A stretch of DNA of 64,000 bases. Origin: Trebouxia sp. TZW2008. Taxonomy: Eukaryota; Chlorophyta; Trebouxiophyceae; Trebouxiales; Trebouxiaceae. Of this stretch, positions 1 through 13,721 are shown piece after piece. The notes beneath the pieces are model-generated. The model worked only from the letters and a program-made list of their open reading frames with translations, was not told the DNA's origin and did not search any database. Location: contig BDIU01000261.1 of the NCBI GenBank assembly GCA_002118135.1, positions 152,823 through 216,822 on the forward strand, read 5' to 3'. How positions within the stretch are numbered: position 1 is the stretch's first letter; each line of letters starts with the position of its first letter. The position numbers were made by a program, and so were the translations under genes.

Positions 1-1062
1 AAGGCATTCAAGCAGCAAAGCAGTTAGAAAAAGAAGGCATTGCATCTCATGTCACCTTGATTTACAGGTATGGGAAGGCTGACCTACACACTTTCTGCTG
101 CTGCTGATGTCCCCCAGCTCCAGCATCTGCATTTGCCATGAGATCCTGCCTGTTGTGTCACGACCATTTTGCAAACCTTCAGCACTTGACAGCTTGTGCT
201 GCTCTTGTAGCTTTGTGCAAGCCCAAGCTGCAGCCCAGGCTGGGGTCAGTGTGATCCAGCCAAATGTTGGTCGCATCATGGACTGGTACAAGAAGCACCC
301 TGGCTATATCAAGAATTTGCGGGTAAACTCCTGCATGCATGGCTGCCTGTTGCGCCTCTGCAACTGCAGCAGATATCACACAATATTCACTGCAGTGACT
401 GCATGTTGCATACTTTTGGAGAGTTGACTGCAATGCTTGCCAGAAGCTTGCACATGCCTTGTTCTCAGGGGCTGCATCAAAAACAAATTTATGTGCATTG
501 TAGGGGCCTCGACAAGATGGTGGCAGCTTGTTTGACAATGACAACCCAGGCGTGCAGCTAGCTGAGCGAATCTACAACTACTGTGCCAAGTATCATCCCA
601 AGACAAAAGTCATGGTTGCTGGCTTCAGAAACAAAGCAGGTGTGTAAGCTTCTTGCTCTTTGCAATGCTGCAACTCGACGTTGAAGCTGTGCTGAGTTTG
701 GTTGTCTCTCTGTGACATGGATGTGTTTTGCAGATGCGCTTGCGCTAGCTGGCGTGGACTATCTTGTCCTCAATGAACGTGTTGTTGATTCCTTGGACAA
801 AGCCACAACAATGCAAGGCTACAACGATGGATTCAGAGCAGATGAGCATGACGATGCTGGCGTTGCACAACAGCTGTCATCGCAACTAGCCCAGTCAGTT
901 GAGTTCAGCAATTCAGAGACAATAGAGGTGACTCGGCAGCTGTTTGAGGAGGGCTTGGGCATGGCAGGCCTGGAGCTTCTTGACAATGGCATCAAAAATC
1001 TAGTGGGAGATGTTGAGCGGCTGGAACCTGTGTTTGAAAATCTTGCAATAGACTCATTGTGA
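1..1062 (+). CDS. Transaldolase, C-terminal part (5' end outside window)
   Basis: Transaldolase of the pentose phosphate pathway, which transfers a dihydroxyacetone unit between sugar phosphates; in algae usually plastidic or cytosolic. Exons: 1-67, 211-322, 504-639, 734-1062, with every junction in phase and GT-AG. The translated exons show family motifs in order: GIQAAKQLEKEGI, QAGVSVIQPNVGRI.DWYKKHPG, then KTKVMVAGFRNK and DYLVLNERV. The lysine that forms the Schiff base lies just upstream of GIQAAK in this family, so it is outside the window. The last exon ends with a TGA at 1060. A TGTAA motif at 1378-1382 may be the polyadenylation signal. Family assignment is secure; subcellular location cannot be judged because the N-terminus is missing. 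Confidence 0.93.
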
Positions 1063-1669
1063 GATGTTGCTATATCTTGAGAGACGCTTAGAGCGACTTG
1101 GTCTGTTTGAGGTGCTTAGGCTAACTTTACGAATTGAGTGTTGGAGTGCGTTTGCAAGTTAGAGTTGCGATTTGGTATATGATGGTGACGAGCATGCCTG
1201 GACCTGGCAGAGCAGGTTTAGCCTGGGCGACTGCGACCAATCAGCATGCTGTTGTTTAGGCCGTGCATCAGGTCCTGATTTGAGCATCATTGATTCAAGT
1301 TTAGTATAAGATAAGGCTGATACTAGTCATAGGGAGAACAGTACTGTACAATGCAGTGTTGCAGGCATAACATACAATGTAACGTTTTGCAAGTAGTTGT
1401 GAGCATGCGAGTGTAACTATAACATGTTTTTGTGTGCACGATGCCCATGACACAGTCGAGTTTGACAGCAAAGGGGCTGCTCCAGGGTCACTTGATGGGA
1501 GCTTGACCGGCACGGCCCGCTGGGCATGGCATGTGCATCCCAATCGCTACCTGCGTTGCCGAGGCCACCTCTTCTGACGTTGCCTGCACACATCACCTTG
1601 CAGATTTGATCTTCAAAAACGTGCTGACTCTTGCCTGTGAGAGAGCGCGATAACGGGAGGTCGCAAGCC

Positions 1670-3789
1670 ATGTCAATAACAGCAAACAACTTCAGCTTTG
1701 TCTTCATACCAGCGGCTGTGTAAGCAAATCGATGTCCTCTGCACAGTTTGTTTCAGCTGAGGTCAGCGTAACAGTTTGTTCTGCCGCCACAGATCGGAAC
1801 CTATCGAGCAGTGGCAAGAAAGTTTCAATCCTAAGGACGACGAGAGTGAGATCAAAGCTTTGACAGACCGATGCAAGGTACAAGCGTGCAACCATCGGTC
1901 TTACTCATTTGAAACCAAAATAATTCAGCATGTTGGGCTGCTGATGTAGCGACATTTTTCCAAAGCAAGAGGCCCCAGGACGCCAGAGCAGAAAGCTGCA
2001 CGACGAGCAGCACTCTTGAAAACTGTGGCTGAGGAAACGAGTGTCAGTGAGGCCATGCTAGATACTGCCAGCACAATGAACATGGTATGGAAACAAACCA
2101 GGGCATAGTGCATGCATGACTGCTTGCTGAGCTGTCGCATTGCTTCAACTAAAATGATAACAAGGTTTGCTGTCATGGCAGGTTGAGCATACATCCTTGC
2201 TGTCAAACAGCAAGGACAACAACTTTGTTGGCATCAATTTGTACACTGATGATGAGGCTTCCTTTTCAGGCGCTGGCATCAATCAGCGAGCTTCAGAAAT
2301 AGCTTCATGCTGCGGCATCGCACTTCAGGTAATATATGTTATATTTTGATTGGAACAACAGCAACCCAAAGCCATGACACTCAGCGGCTCAGCTAGTCTG
2401 CACACAATGAGCCTAGACTCACACATGAAGATTCGCAACCATGCTTGCAGGTTAATGGGGATGCTTTCATAGGTAGAACATTTGACAATGGTGATGACTT
2501 CAAGCGCTTGAACTTTGATGTATCAGAAATGTCCAGCAGTGCTGCGTGGGTGAAGGTGAGTATCAACATCAACTTGCTGCAGTGTCTACTGAGAGGCTTT
2601 TAGATCTGTGACTACCTTGGCAGCATAAAGTCTGTCAGCAAATACACTCATTAGCAATCTGCACATCCAGCGCTGCTGCTGCTGCTGCTTCTGAATTGTC
2701 GCACCTCAAGGCGACCCTTGATCTGTGTTACAGGAAGCAAAAGCTCAACATCAACAGAAACGGCAGCGAGATAGTCCAGCAGAGTTGAAAGCTCGTTTAG
2801 CGAGCTCACAGGCTGCACAAACAAGAACAACTACCCCCAGCATCAAGGAGCTGTCGCCAGCTGAAGCCTTGAAAGAGCAAGGCAATGCAGCACTCAAGCA
2901 GGGCAAGTTGCAAGAGGTAAGGCTGTTATCGCCATCATCAGCCCACCAGTTTCAACGTCAATTTGTGAACTAGATGTGCAGTAAAGCAAATGCCAACTGC
3001 ATGCCCAGCAAAGCACAGAAGGCTAGCTTGTCAGGTGCATCCTTATCTTGGTCAGCGACCACATATCATCAGAACACACTAACAGTACCATGGATCACAA
3101 TTGACAGAGAAGTGGTCCAGCAGTGTGTTGTGCTGCATGCAGGCAGTCAGATTGTACAGTGAAGCGCTTGAGGCGGACAGCTCACTTGCTGCTGCATACA
3201 ACAACAGGGCCCTGGCGCATCTGAAGCTCAATAACATTGCAGACGCTGAAGCAGACTGCAGATATGTGTTGCGCCTTGAACCACACAATGTGAAGGCTTT
3301 TTTGAGACGAGCTGCTGCCAGGTAACCAATTCTATTTGCCCATCGTTTTCAGCTTTTGGGCAATGGCTTTGCTGGTGCCAGACAATCCAGTATGTCTCTC
3401 ATGCAGTCATTTGCAACAGACCTGTCCATACATCAAGTTGTCATCACTCAGGGATGACGCTGTCGCCAGAATGCAGTGATTGCTCCTCAACTGCACTGTC
3501 TGTACAACAAGAAGCTCTGTATGCTAAGTGTCTTTGTCCTCAGAGGTTACAGGACTGCAAGGCACACTTGCATCTTGACCTGTATGAGCACAGCACAGCA
3601 GCAGCATTGCATTGCAACCACATGGTGCCAGATTTTTTGATATGCTGGTGCAGGGAGGCCATGAACAGGCTTTATGAGGCAATTGCAGACTACAATGAGG
3701 CTCTAGCGCTGGAGCCAAAAAGCAAGGAAGCCAGAAGCAAGCTGCTGTTAGCCGAGCAGAGACTGGCAGAAGGCAGTGGGGGCTCATAA
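1670..3789 (+). CDS. TPR-repeat protein, co-chaperone-like
   Basis: Eight exons keep phase: 1670-1719, 1793-1877, 1950-2084, 2182-2328, 2451-2555, 2734-2916, 3143-3321, 3654-3789, giving about 339 residues. The start ATG at 1670 is chosen because the donor GTAAGC at 1720 joins in phase to the exon reading EPIEQWQESFNPKDDESE; a nearer ATG at 1732 does not. The N-terminal half is an uncharacterised domain (INLYTDDEASFSG, NGDAFIGRTFDNGDDFKR). The C-terminal half has a helical region starting AEALKEQGNAALKQGK, then TPR units with AAAYNNRALAHLKL and NRLYEAIADYNEALALEP. This arrangement is common in HSP70/HSP90 co-chaperones and assembly factors, but I do not recognise the exact family. Role in protein assembly is inference from TPRs only. 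Confidence 0.8.
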
Positions 3790-4033
3790 TGCATCAGATT
3801 CTGACAGACTGAGCGATATTCAATCATGCAACCTAACTCAGCTAACGTATTCAGTACACTTTTTATCAGCATAGCTGACGTTTGCAAAGCTGCAGTCAGT
3901 GCTAGCGCTGGTACTGCGACGCTTTGAGCATTCTGGAGTGATTACTCTCTTGCTGTTCATTATTCAATCAAGTAAATAGTGTTCCAGCTGCAAGACTAGC
4001 TAGCTGCCAAGAGACTTGCCCTTCGTCAGCAGC

Positions 4034-7000
4034 ATGAAGCTATCGCGGCACCACTTGGAAAGGCCGTTTGATCCTGGAAAGGCAAAGTCATCAACCAAAA
4101 CGGATCTGCTTTGGCTAGCTTGGGAACAGCATTGTGCAATTTTGATGTTTTTGAATTACTGCACAACATCGAGTCGCAGTCAAACCAACTGCAAAGCAGG
4201 TCAAACAGGTGCAACTGCGCTCAAGCTCAGGCCCGACAGACGGGCCAGCGTTGCTGCTTCGCAGCGCCCCATCTGACGGCAGCACGTGTGAACATGAGCG
4301 GCACGTTTCACGTAGCATGTCCTTTCACCGGGTGAGACGGTGTAGCCTGGTGTGATCTACCGTTTCTGCAGAGCCAGTGCTGACCTGCCTGACTTCTTGC
4401 AGGCACTCTATATGCCGCTGCAGCCAAGGGCATGCCAGCACTCATGCGAGCTCCTCAGATCATCTTCAGCAAGCAACCTCGCTATGGCAACTCTGGCAGC
4501 AACAACAGAACCTGTTCAAGCCAAAAGCAACAGTGGACATACAGGTGCAACCTTGTTGCATTCACATCAGTGTCTTTTGCAGCAACGAGCAAACGTCTGA
4601 GCGAGTGGGTCTGCATGCGCAGTTGCCAAAGCTCATGCAGCGCGTCAAGCAGAAACCGCCAGAAGACGACCTTGCAGGTGCGTAGCAGCAATTTCTGGAC
4701 ATGTACACAGCAAACGCATGCATATGCATATTGCAGCTTGCACTGGATTCAAATTGGTTCGCACTGTTGCTGCAGATGGCACAGCAGAAGCTGATGCAGA
4801 GAAGGCTGTGCGAGCTGCTGCTAAGATTGCTGAGGCTGCAGTCTCCAGAGCTGTACAAGCTGCAGCACAAGCTGGCATTGAGTACATGCCTCCTGTTGGC
4901 ATGCAGCTGGATACACCACGAGTTCCAAAGGTACAGTAGTCATGCATGCATTTGCCAGCACGGCAGGCAACATGCTCTGCATCAGCGGCGCTGCACATTT
5001 CACAGGCTTTTAGCATATGGCTTTGATTGCAGTTGGGTCTCTGCAAAAAACTGCATGGCAAATGATTGCTTCAGAAGCGTACACAGCTGCTTCACTTTGG
5101 TAGATTGTCATCAAATTGGCAACTGCTTGTGTGCAGGTGGATGCGAGGCAGGTTGAGCGTAAAGCCCAAGCTGCTCAGCAGTCGATGCAGCGTAGAGCTC
5201 AGCGCCTTGAAAAGGCCCAAGCAGCTGCACTACAGGCTCAATTCGCTGCAAGGGACTCAGAGCGTCAAAGCAGTCAGCACAAGGCACAGCATCAACAGCA
5301 GCATGGCCGAGCCACCTTGCAGCAGGTCAGCTGCACCCTTGCCCTACATACTCAGCGTCGATTTTGATGATGGAGTTTGTGGCAGTTACTGTTTGAGCTG
5401 TGCCAGACCCACTATATGCGTACATGTGTATGGAATGCATGTCAGCAAGGATGACAGGTAGGAAATCCAAGACAGGGCGCAAGTCATGCCATGCGCAGCC
5501 TTCCGTTAGCATAAAAAATGCCCATTCTGCTCGCAAAAGCAAAGCAGCAGTTTTACAACTGTGCCTGAATGATAGCAAATCAAGGGCTGAGCCGCCCAAT
5601 CAAAGCGGAGGTGTAGCCAAGAATGACATGATTGATCTCTCCTGCATGTCGCACTACTGCACAGCCAGTGACCCACCGACACACATCTCTGCACTCCATG
5701 TTACCTTCATTACAGCTACATGTGTTGTCAATTCTAACTCTGCATAACATGTTGGACAGCACATTGATATTGCCAGTGTCCTACACAATGTCGCGTCAAA
5801 ACAAGCTCTCCACAAACATCTCATAACGTTGAATGCTGCATCAACAATTGCTTCTCATAAGTGTCTCACATGTGCAGATGCTGCGTCAGAACAAGGACCA
5901 AGTGCGGCAGGCGCTGGAAAATAGCCCTCCCCGTGACTCCTCCAACAGGCGCCCTCACTCCTCAGCTGGGCCAGCATCCAGCTCTGGCAGGCCAAGCCCG
6001 AGAGGTTAGCCCACAAAGCCTTGTGTATGCAAAGCCAGTGAACATCCAAAGCCATTGTGTGTGCAAAGCCACTCTGTATGCAGCGGCAACATGAATGCTT
6101 GCTACAGCCGCTCAACCTTGCATAGCTGCCTGAACCCCAGACGTAGGTCCGCAATGCCCCTGCATACAGAATTTCCCTGTATGTCAGATTCCACTGATGT
6201 TCAGGTCAGATTGCGGGCTGTAGGCGCTATCCGTTACTAGGTACATGTGTAGTTGTATGTTAGGTCCCCTCCTCAGGGATAGCCTGCTCAAATGAACGCT
6301 TTAGGGTTGCTAAATCAGCTGAAAGGGTGTACGTACATGGTACGCTTGACCTGTGTTGCATAGCACTTACTGCTGCCTGATTTCTGCCTGCTAAGTTGCA
6401 CATGAGCCAGTGGAGCTGCATGATTGCTCTGAGGCACTTTGTTGCTGTTGTATGCATACAGCAAGGGTTTTGCACCTCACCAGCATTGCTATGAATGACA
6501 ATGTGAGTGACAATGACATGATGGTAATGCTGCAACAGGCACAGCCAGCAGAGGTCATGGGCCCAAGTCACAGGCTATGGCCCACCAAGATATCGACTCC
6601 TTGCCACGCCAGCGCTCCCAACCCCAAGCCCACCCCAACTCACCCCCGCTACCCCCCCTGTCCTCCTCCATGCACCCTGCCATCCAGGCCAAGCTACAGC
6701 AGGCCCACAACAAGCTGCTGGGCCCCAGCAGTCAAGTCAGCAGGCAGCATGAGGCAGCCCCAAGTTCCAGCAAGACTGGTGCAAAAGCCTCTCAGAAGGG
6801 CATGGCTAGCAGCAAAAGCCAGCTGGCCCAAGGTGATGCGCAATCTCACTCATCGCACCGTATTGTGTTGACAGGTCTGGGTGCTAGAAAGTGTGAAGAT
6901 ACTTCTGATGATTGGATTTGCCTGTCAATTCAGCTTTGCAAGCATGACGTTCAGCATGTCAGGAACAGGACATTCATGACAACTGTGAGCACCAGCAAGA

Positions 7001-10000
7001 CTGGCGCAAAAGCATCTCAGAAGGGCAAGGCTAGTGCTACAACCTGGCCCAAGGTGATGTACACTTGATGGCACCTTTTTGTATCAGAAGGGACTGCAAG
7101 CTAGTTTAGCTTGAACAACATAGCTTAAGCCATGCCAAGAGTAGGTGTACTCCTTGAGCGTTCACACCTTTGCATTTGGCATAGAATTGTGCAAGACAGC
7201 GGTATAGCATCAACATACTGGCAGTACAGCATGAGCACAACTTGCAGCACTACTGCTCTACAGCTTATCTGATGTGATGGGATGTGGTATGGCGTGACGA
7301 GATGTGATGTGATGCGATGTGCTGTGATGTGATGTGATGTGTTGTGCTGTGCCGTGATGGGGCGGAGTGGAGCGGGGTGAGTTGGGGTAGAAGGTAATAG
7401 GATGGAATGGGATTGGATGACATGTGCTGTGCTGTGCTGCAATGTAATGGGATATATTATGCATGGCTGTGCTGTGCTGTGCTGTGCTGTGCTGTGCTGT
7501 GCTGTAATACTGTGTTAGCGTGGTGTTACTTTGAGTGTGGTGTGCAAAGGCTGAGGTGGAAAAGGTGGCCGGTCCTGCCTTATCCTGTGTGTTGTGTTCT
7601 GTTGTGTGTTTGAGTGTGATGCATGACATGCAGAGGCTACAGAGGAGGTGGCGTGGGAGGAGCCCCCGCCCAAGCAGATGCTGCTCAAGATGGCGGACAT
7701 CCAAATCCAGCTGGAGCAGAAGTGGCTGCAGCTGTACTGGCCGGATGACAGCCGCTGGTGGCCCGCCCAGGTCATCCAAGTCAATGCCAAGCGCAACAGG
7801 GCCCAGCTACTGTATGAGACTGGTCAGTCACTCTGCCCGCCTGTGTGTCCTCTCGTGTAATTTACACTATCGATCATTGCATATTCAGCCTCTTTCCCTA
7901 TTACAACTTGTTTGTAGCCTGCAGCAACAGGCAACATTTGACTGAACAGCTATGACATCGAGCAAAGAGATTGAGGGAAGACGTCTGCTACAGTAATCAC
8001 TTGATATCAGGACACTCAATATAAGGACATTCTCAATGTAGAGACAATGCAACTGGGAACCCAGCACTGCATTTTGACTACAGTGGTTTTGACTACAGTG
8101 GTACTTAGCAAGGACAATTTGATACCAGGACCTTTTGCTTGATCATCAATGCAGTCATTTTATCAAGAGATGACTGTATTGACAAATGCCTGCATGTCAG
8201 CATCTGCCTGCAATTGACAAGCAGGTCACATGTTGTGCGCTTCAGCACACACGCATATTACTGGCATGCCTGCATTGGGGCTTGTCACAATGCCTGACTG
8301 TTACTGACAACTGACCTCACTTCAGTATTTGCATCTGGTTATGCATTGATGATGCCTGTGGTGACGCGCTACAGCACACATGCATATGACTAGCAGGTAT
8401 GCATCAGGGCCAGCACTTGTATGAGAACGGTCAGTCACTGTTCCTGATTGCAAGTCAGCATCTCCCTGTGCAACTGACAGGTAAGTAGACCACGTGGTCC
8501 AAGCTATAGCATTTCAATCAATCAATCAAATTATTTTACTGTCTTTGGGACCCAGCAGGGGGGTCAACAGACAATGTCAACACTTGCCTGTAAGTGAGCG
8601 GGAAGTGGACCACAAGGCATATGCTGCAGCTTCATCCTGCGATTGACAGTGGAGCAGACACATAGTATATGCCACAGCGCACATGTACACTACTGGTTGC
8701 GCTGCTGTCAAAGAACACGCATGCTAGCCTAGCATGTGGCCCACAGTCTGTGTCACAGCAGAGATGCACACTACTGGCTGAAAGCGCAGCTGTCAATACA
8801 TATGCACGGCAGCTCAGCTTCTGTGCACACATGGCAAGCAGACTCCTCGATCAGCAAGGGTCTGTCCAATTCTGCGCTATGAGAGGTCACCATCATGTCT
8901 ACTCTGTGTATAACAGGTTCATTCATTTATTTAAAACATGGGCTAGGCAGGCTCAGCAGGCCCAACTAGGTGCACAGAAGCAAACAACTGTCTCCAACCA
9001 GTTCGATCATGTGGTGTTGTATATTGTATAACAGGTGAGGAGGAGGATCTGGACTTGGGGCAGATGGTTAGAGATGGAGAGGTGGCTTGGCTACACAAGC
9101 GAGACATGCCACGCTCTGGGCCTGCTCAGGACGCTGAGGATTCAAATCACCACAGCTGGCAGGGCCAGAAGCAGGGACTGTCGAGTCCTGCCCCTGGCCA
9201 CTCTAGGAAGAGGAAAGAGCCCCCTGCTGCCCGTCAAACTCAACCAACTGGCAAGGCTTCTGTCACAGGTCAGCCACACCCAGCCAGCCACACACACCTA
9301 GCATCAGTGTCAGCAAATGTACCATTTGTTGAAAGTCATGCCAGGCCAAGATCACAATGCCATTCCATACGTGCTCTAGCTGAATCCTCTGCTGGGATAG
9401 CTAGCAGTCCAGCTTGTCAGCATGCATTGCATTGCCTTGCGTTTGTGGGTTTCCCAAGGTTTGCTATGCAAAACACTTTACATCCATGTGAGAGTCTTCA
9501 GTGCCATCTTTGACTTACTCTTGACAGTGCTGAGCCTTGTGTCCCACAGAGCATGATCAACACTAGCTCACTCATCTCCAACAGGTAAGCAGCAAGCATT
9601 GCCACATGCGCAGCAGTATAGATCCCATACATACAGCCTATTGCATGTCTCATTTGGCAAGGCAAATCGCTGGGCAAGTAACACAAGTTGGCTGCAGATG
9701 ACAAACGGTGTCTCAGACAGCAAGGTAGATCACTTAGTACGCAATAAATACTTACTGCAGATGACCAGTGGCAAAGGCACGCAGCAAGTCAAGTTGCTTG
9801 GGAAGCAACACAAGTCTACTGCAGATGACAATTGATGCCTCACACAGTAAGGTAAATTACTTGGCAAGCAACACAAGATTGTTCCAGATGACAGATGCTG
9901 TCTCATTCAGCAAGGCAAATCAAGTGGCATGTTTGTTGCTGGTGACAGGTGGTGGAGGTTTGCAGAAGGCTGCCAAAAGTAAGTATCAAGAGGAGGATGA

Positions 10001-10677
10001 GAGCAGCAGTGGCAGCTTGGATCATCCTGGCTTAACAGCGCCTCGCCGCCAGCGGGCAGCAGGGTCTAGGCCTGGCAGTGCCCGCTCTGACTTGCCTAAA
10101 GAAAGGTGATTGCATCATGCATTCACATTGGGCACTAGTGGCACAGCACAGTCATTGTGTTTGTGACATAGAGGCATGGTCTGTGTGTGTCCTCTGCTGT
10201 AAATTGCCAGCAATTGCAGGCCTCATTTCGCACAGGCATATTCTGGCTAGCAGTTCTGGGTGCATGAAAGCATGATGTGGCGTCTGGTACCACTTGCTTA
10301 CCAGTTGACTGTCCTGAGCCAGCCTCAAAATTTGCCTGCGCTTGTTGCTGTGGGTCAGGGAAGTGAATGTCAGCTTGCAATGCTCATGCAGGCAGTCATC
10401 AGCAGCGCCTAGTAGGCAGCAGTCAGGAGATGGCAATAGCATGCAGCATGGACTGGACGCCATCTTCAAGCTTGGGCCAGATGCAGTTGGGCGCAATGTG
10501 CATGTGTTTCAGTCAGATGCTGGCTCCTGGTACAACGCACACATCAAGCAGTCCCGGCCACGCCAAGGCATCCTCAATGTGCAGTACGAATCAGGAGACC
10601 AGGCTGTGCTGAGGGCCAAAGAGCAGCACAACAAGTTCAACATCAGGCTGATGCCCATGAGCGCTCGACGGCCTTAG
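4034..10677 (+). CDS. Large protein with Tudor-like segments, putative chromatin factor
   Basis: Exons that join in phase: 4737-4930, 5137-5325, 5878-6004, 6539-6832, 7634-7822, 9035-9268, 9949-10105, 10392-10677. Upstream exon(s) up to the donor at 4678 are not resolved: an ATG at 4034 is in one possible frame, but the best-looking reading (4404-4677) is in another. The protein has an Ala-rich helical stretch, a Gln/Ala-rich coiled coil (5137-5325), Ser/Pro-rich linkers, then a Tudor/PWWP-like segment (LYWPDDSRWWPAQVIQV, followed by LLYETGEEEDLDL across the 7822/9035 junction). A second similar segment lies at the C-terminus (GRNVHVFQSDAGSWYNAHI, NVQYESGDQ). Such paired barrels read histones or DNA in plant PDS5-like and EPL-like proteins; that role here is inference. 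A TGTAA at 10824 fits polyadenylation. Confidence 0.6.
8910..8980 (-). mobile_element. Solo LINE 3' tail, reverse orientation
   Basis: The reverse complement reads TGGGCCTGCTGAGCCTGCCT followed by AGCCCA and an AT-rich end with ATGAATGAA, matching the 3' end of the LINE at 25135-25200 almost base for base. No reverse transcriptase sequence lies next to it, so it is a severely 5'-truncated copy or a short element sharing the tail. It sits in an intron of the Tudor gene. Confidence 0.75.
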
Positions 10678-11052
10678 TGCTGTTCTGATCAAAATCTGAT
10701 GTACGGATCTGTACAGTTGCATTTTGCATTTGCTGAAAGTTGGCACAAAGAAGCAACATGGGAGTAGTGCGTGGGTCCGTTTGATCAAATGCAGGTTGCA
10801 AAAGTCGTGTCAGTTCAGTGTCTGTAAATAGAGTGCCTTTGACTGCATGCAAAATCATGTAATTCTCCAGTCATATGTCCAAAAATTTAGTCCTGAGCTC
10901 TGAGTCAACGCTGTTGCAACAAACATAGCTCTATAGACAGGCTGTTTGCGCCGCTCGGTGGAGACGGGTCATCAGCATCATCGTCAATGCATCCGGCTGT
11001 GCTGCTTGAACGCGTCAGTCACAGTGACAGGCCTTGAGCATGAGACTCAACG

Positions 11053-12996
11053 ATGTCCGCGTCACTGTATGACCAACAAAGTCTGTCAGATCGTAACAAA
11101 GGGCTGGCACTGGCTGTGAGCTCGTCCATATTCATTGGTTCTAGCTTTATTGTCAAGAAAAAGGGCTTGCGAGCAGCTGGGGCAACAGGCATACGGGCAG
11201 GTCATATTGGAAACACTCATCTGATGCCGCTCTTGCTTGTCAACAAGCAGCATGAATCTTTACACACGATGTTCAGGCAGCGGAGGCTACTCTTATCTTT
11301 CAAAGCCACTATGGTGGGCTGGCATGCTAACCATGGTAGTAGGCGAAGCTGCCAATTTTGCAGCATATGCATTTGCTCCAGCAATACTTGTCACACCGCT
11401 GGGTGCTCTCAGTATCATTGTCAGGTATTTTAGCTCAAGTCAATCCACCACCACAGCTGGCTACTCTTGAGCCCTTAAATCTGCACATAAGCCATTATCG
11501 ATTATGCATATGCTGCAGTGCAGTGCTGGCACACTATCTACTCAATGAGAAGCTCAACCTATTTGGATTGCTGGGAGGAATGCTGTGCATCACTGGTTCT
11601 CTGACCATTGTGCTACATGCTCCTGAGGAGACACCAATCACCTCGCTGTTGCAAGTGTGGCAACTTGCATTGCAGCCAGGTCAGTAACATGGCAAATAAT
11701 GCTGTTGCATGCATGCATACAACATGTCAACCTTGACAATTTCCCATCCATTCTGCTGTGATGGGGCTGAGTTGTGCATCAGTGCTAGCATAAGCGTTGA
11801 ATGGTATCGGAGTTGTACACTGCTAGCTAACTGCACTGCTCTTGACTGCAGGCTTCTTGCTGTATGTGGTGGTTGCGGTTGCAGCAATTCTTGTCTTTAT
11901 GCTGCGCCTTGCTCCAGAGCATGGCACAACATCCATCTATGTGTATATCACAATCTGTTCGCTGGCTGGGTCTTTGTCGGTCATGAGCTGCAAGGTATGT
12001 CAGCCAAATGTGTACACAATCATCAGTGCCACATGGCTGTTACAAATGCTATTGTCAGCAAGGATAGAATGATGCTGGGCAGCAGGGCAATTACAAATTA
12101 CAGTACTGTCTGGCATTGATGTATCTGCTGTCACATGTGCATATGCGACAGCCTGGTTGTTGGCATGTGCTTACCTGGGTGCTGCGTTCACTCCACCTTG
12201 TTGCTTGCAGGCTCTAGGCATAGCTCTCAAGTTGACATTTGAAGGCAGCAACCAGTTCGTATATCCGCAGGTCTACTTCTGTGTCTTGGTGAGGTTTCAT
12301 GCTAGTCAGTCTATTCTCTTGACACCCAAAAGCGCTTTTTTTAATGACTCAATTTGTTGCTGCAGGTAGTTGCAGTGTGTGTTGTGACCCAGATGAATTA
12401 TCTGAACAAGGCCCTGGACTTGTTCAACACAGCCATTGTCAGCCCAATCTACTATGTCATGTTTACCACCTTCACAATCACAGCTTCTGTCATCTTGTTC
12501 CAGGCAAGGACAACAGCTCCCCGTTGATTTGGCTAGTGGTGTGCTGACCCCTCGTTGGTCCACTTTCTGCTGTATGCTGCTTTGAGAGCAGCAATCCCAG
12601 GCTGCCTCTATAGACAGAGGCTCCCATTATGATGCCTGTTGGCATAGACGTTTCTTTGCTCTTGGCATCACCAACATGAAGGCTGCATGCAATAAGTTGG
12701 CAGTAGTCAGGGCTCTATGATACATGCAGGAGGAGCAAAGTCCTCGTCAGGCAACGACTGAGATGTGCGGCTTCATAACCATAGTCATAGGAACGTTTCT
12801 GCTCCATTCCACAAAGGATATGGACATCACGCTGGCAAGTCTAAATGCAGCAACCAAGTCTGCCTTGGACAGAAGCTGTAGCTTCAGCTCTAGCAGTCTT
12901 GCAGAGCTGCAAATGCAGAGACTGCCGCTCACCTCAAATGCGTTGGGGTCACCAACACCAGTAGGTCACCGAACAGTAAACAGTGACCGCTTATGA
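11053..12996 (+). CDS. NIPA-type magnesium transporter
   Basis: Seven exons: 11053-11200, 11277-11424, 11519-11679, 11852-11994, 12211-12288, 12366-12503, 12730-12996. The product has about nine hydrophobic segments typical of the NIPA/DMT superfamily. It starts with [20 protein letters not shown], then [20 protein letters not shown] and [15 protein letters not shown], which are family hallmarks; [22 protein letters not shown] follows near the C-terminus. NIPA proteins carry Mg2+ across plasma or endosomal membranes. The hydrophilic tail is Ser/Thr-rich. The intron at 12504-12729 starts with GCAAGG, a GC-AG intron; the phase and the conserved residues on both sides support it. The family call is strong; substrate is known for animal relatives and inferred here. 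Confidence 0.92.
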
Positions 12997-13721
12997 AAAC
13001 TTGCATGTTGTGATCCAATCTGCTGGCTCCTTTCTGCCTGCCTTGGTAAGCTGTATGATTGTAGAGGATCGGTAGTCCAAGCATTGGCCTGACCATCAGC
13101 CTCGCAATTTGCAATCTTTTACTGATATTTCAAATTGGCATTGACCAGCAGTGACTTGCTGAGTCAATCACCTATAGCTACTCCATACACAAACTTGCGA
13201 CATTGCTAGACATCAGTCTATCAGTACACTCCTTTTGTGACAATTGTGAAGAACAAATTGTAAGCCCCTTGAGCTTGAGAGCACCATCTCTAGGGCTAAA
13301 AGGGCAAGAACGTCATACTTCAAGTCACAACAAAGTCACACCTCATCATGAAAGGATGGCCACTTGCAGTGCACTGCTGTGTCACAGGGTCCATTTTCCA
13401 AATGGTGAACTGGTAGGGACATTTATGGCGCAGACAATTGTGCAAAAATGCTGTCCTACGCTATTGACAGTCTGATCGCATGTGCCGTACCTGCATGCCT
13501 GCTTCTCTATCCACTTCTTGCATTACAAATGCAACCAAGACCATGGCTTAACCAGCAAGGACACAACACGTTCGCAATATTTCAGGACTTGGTGTGCCAT
13601 TCTTGACTGAAGTTGCAGGCATCAAACGTGCACGAGCTTGGTTGTGCTGCCCTTGTGTGCTCAACAACGCACGAAAGCGATCTGTGTGTGATACTCAAGC
13701 TACAGAGGCGTCTTTCGCCGC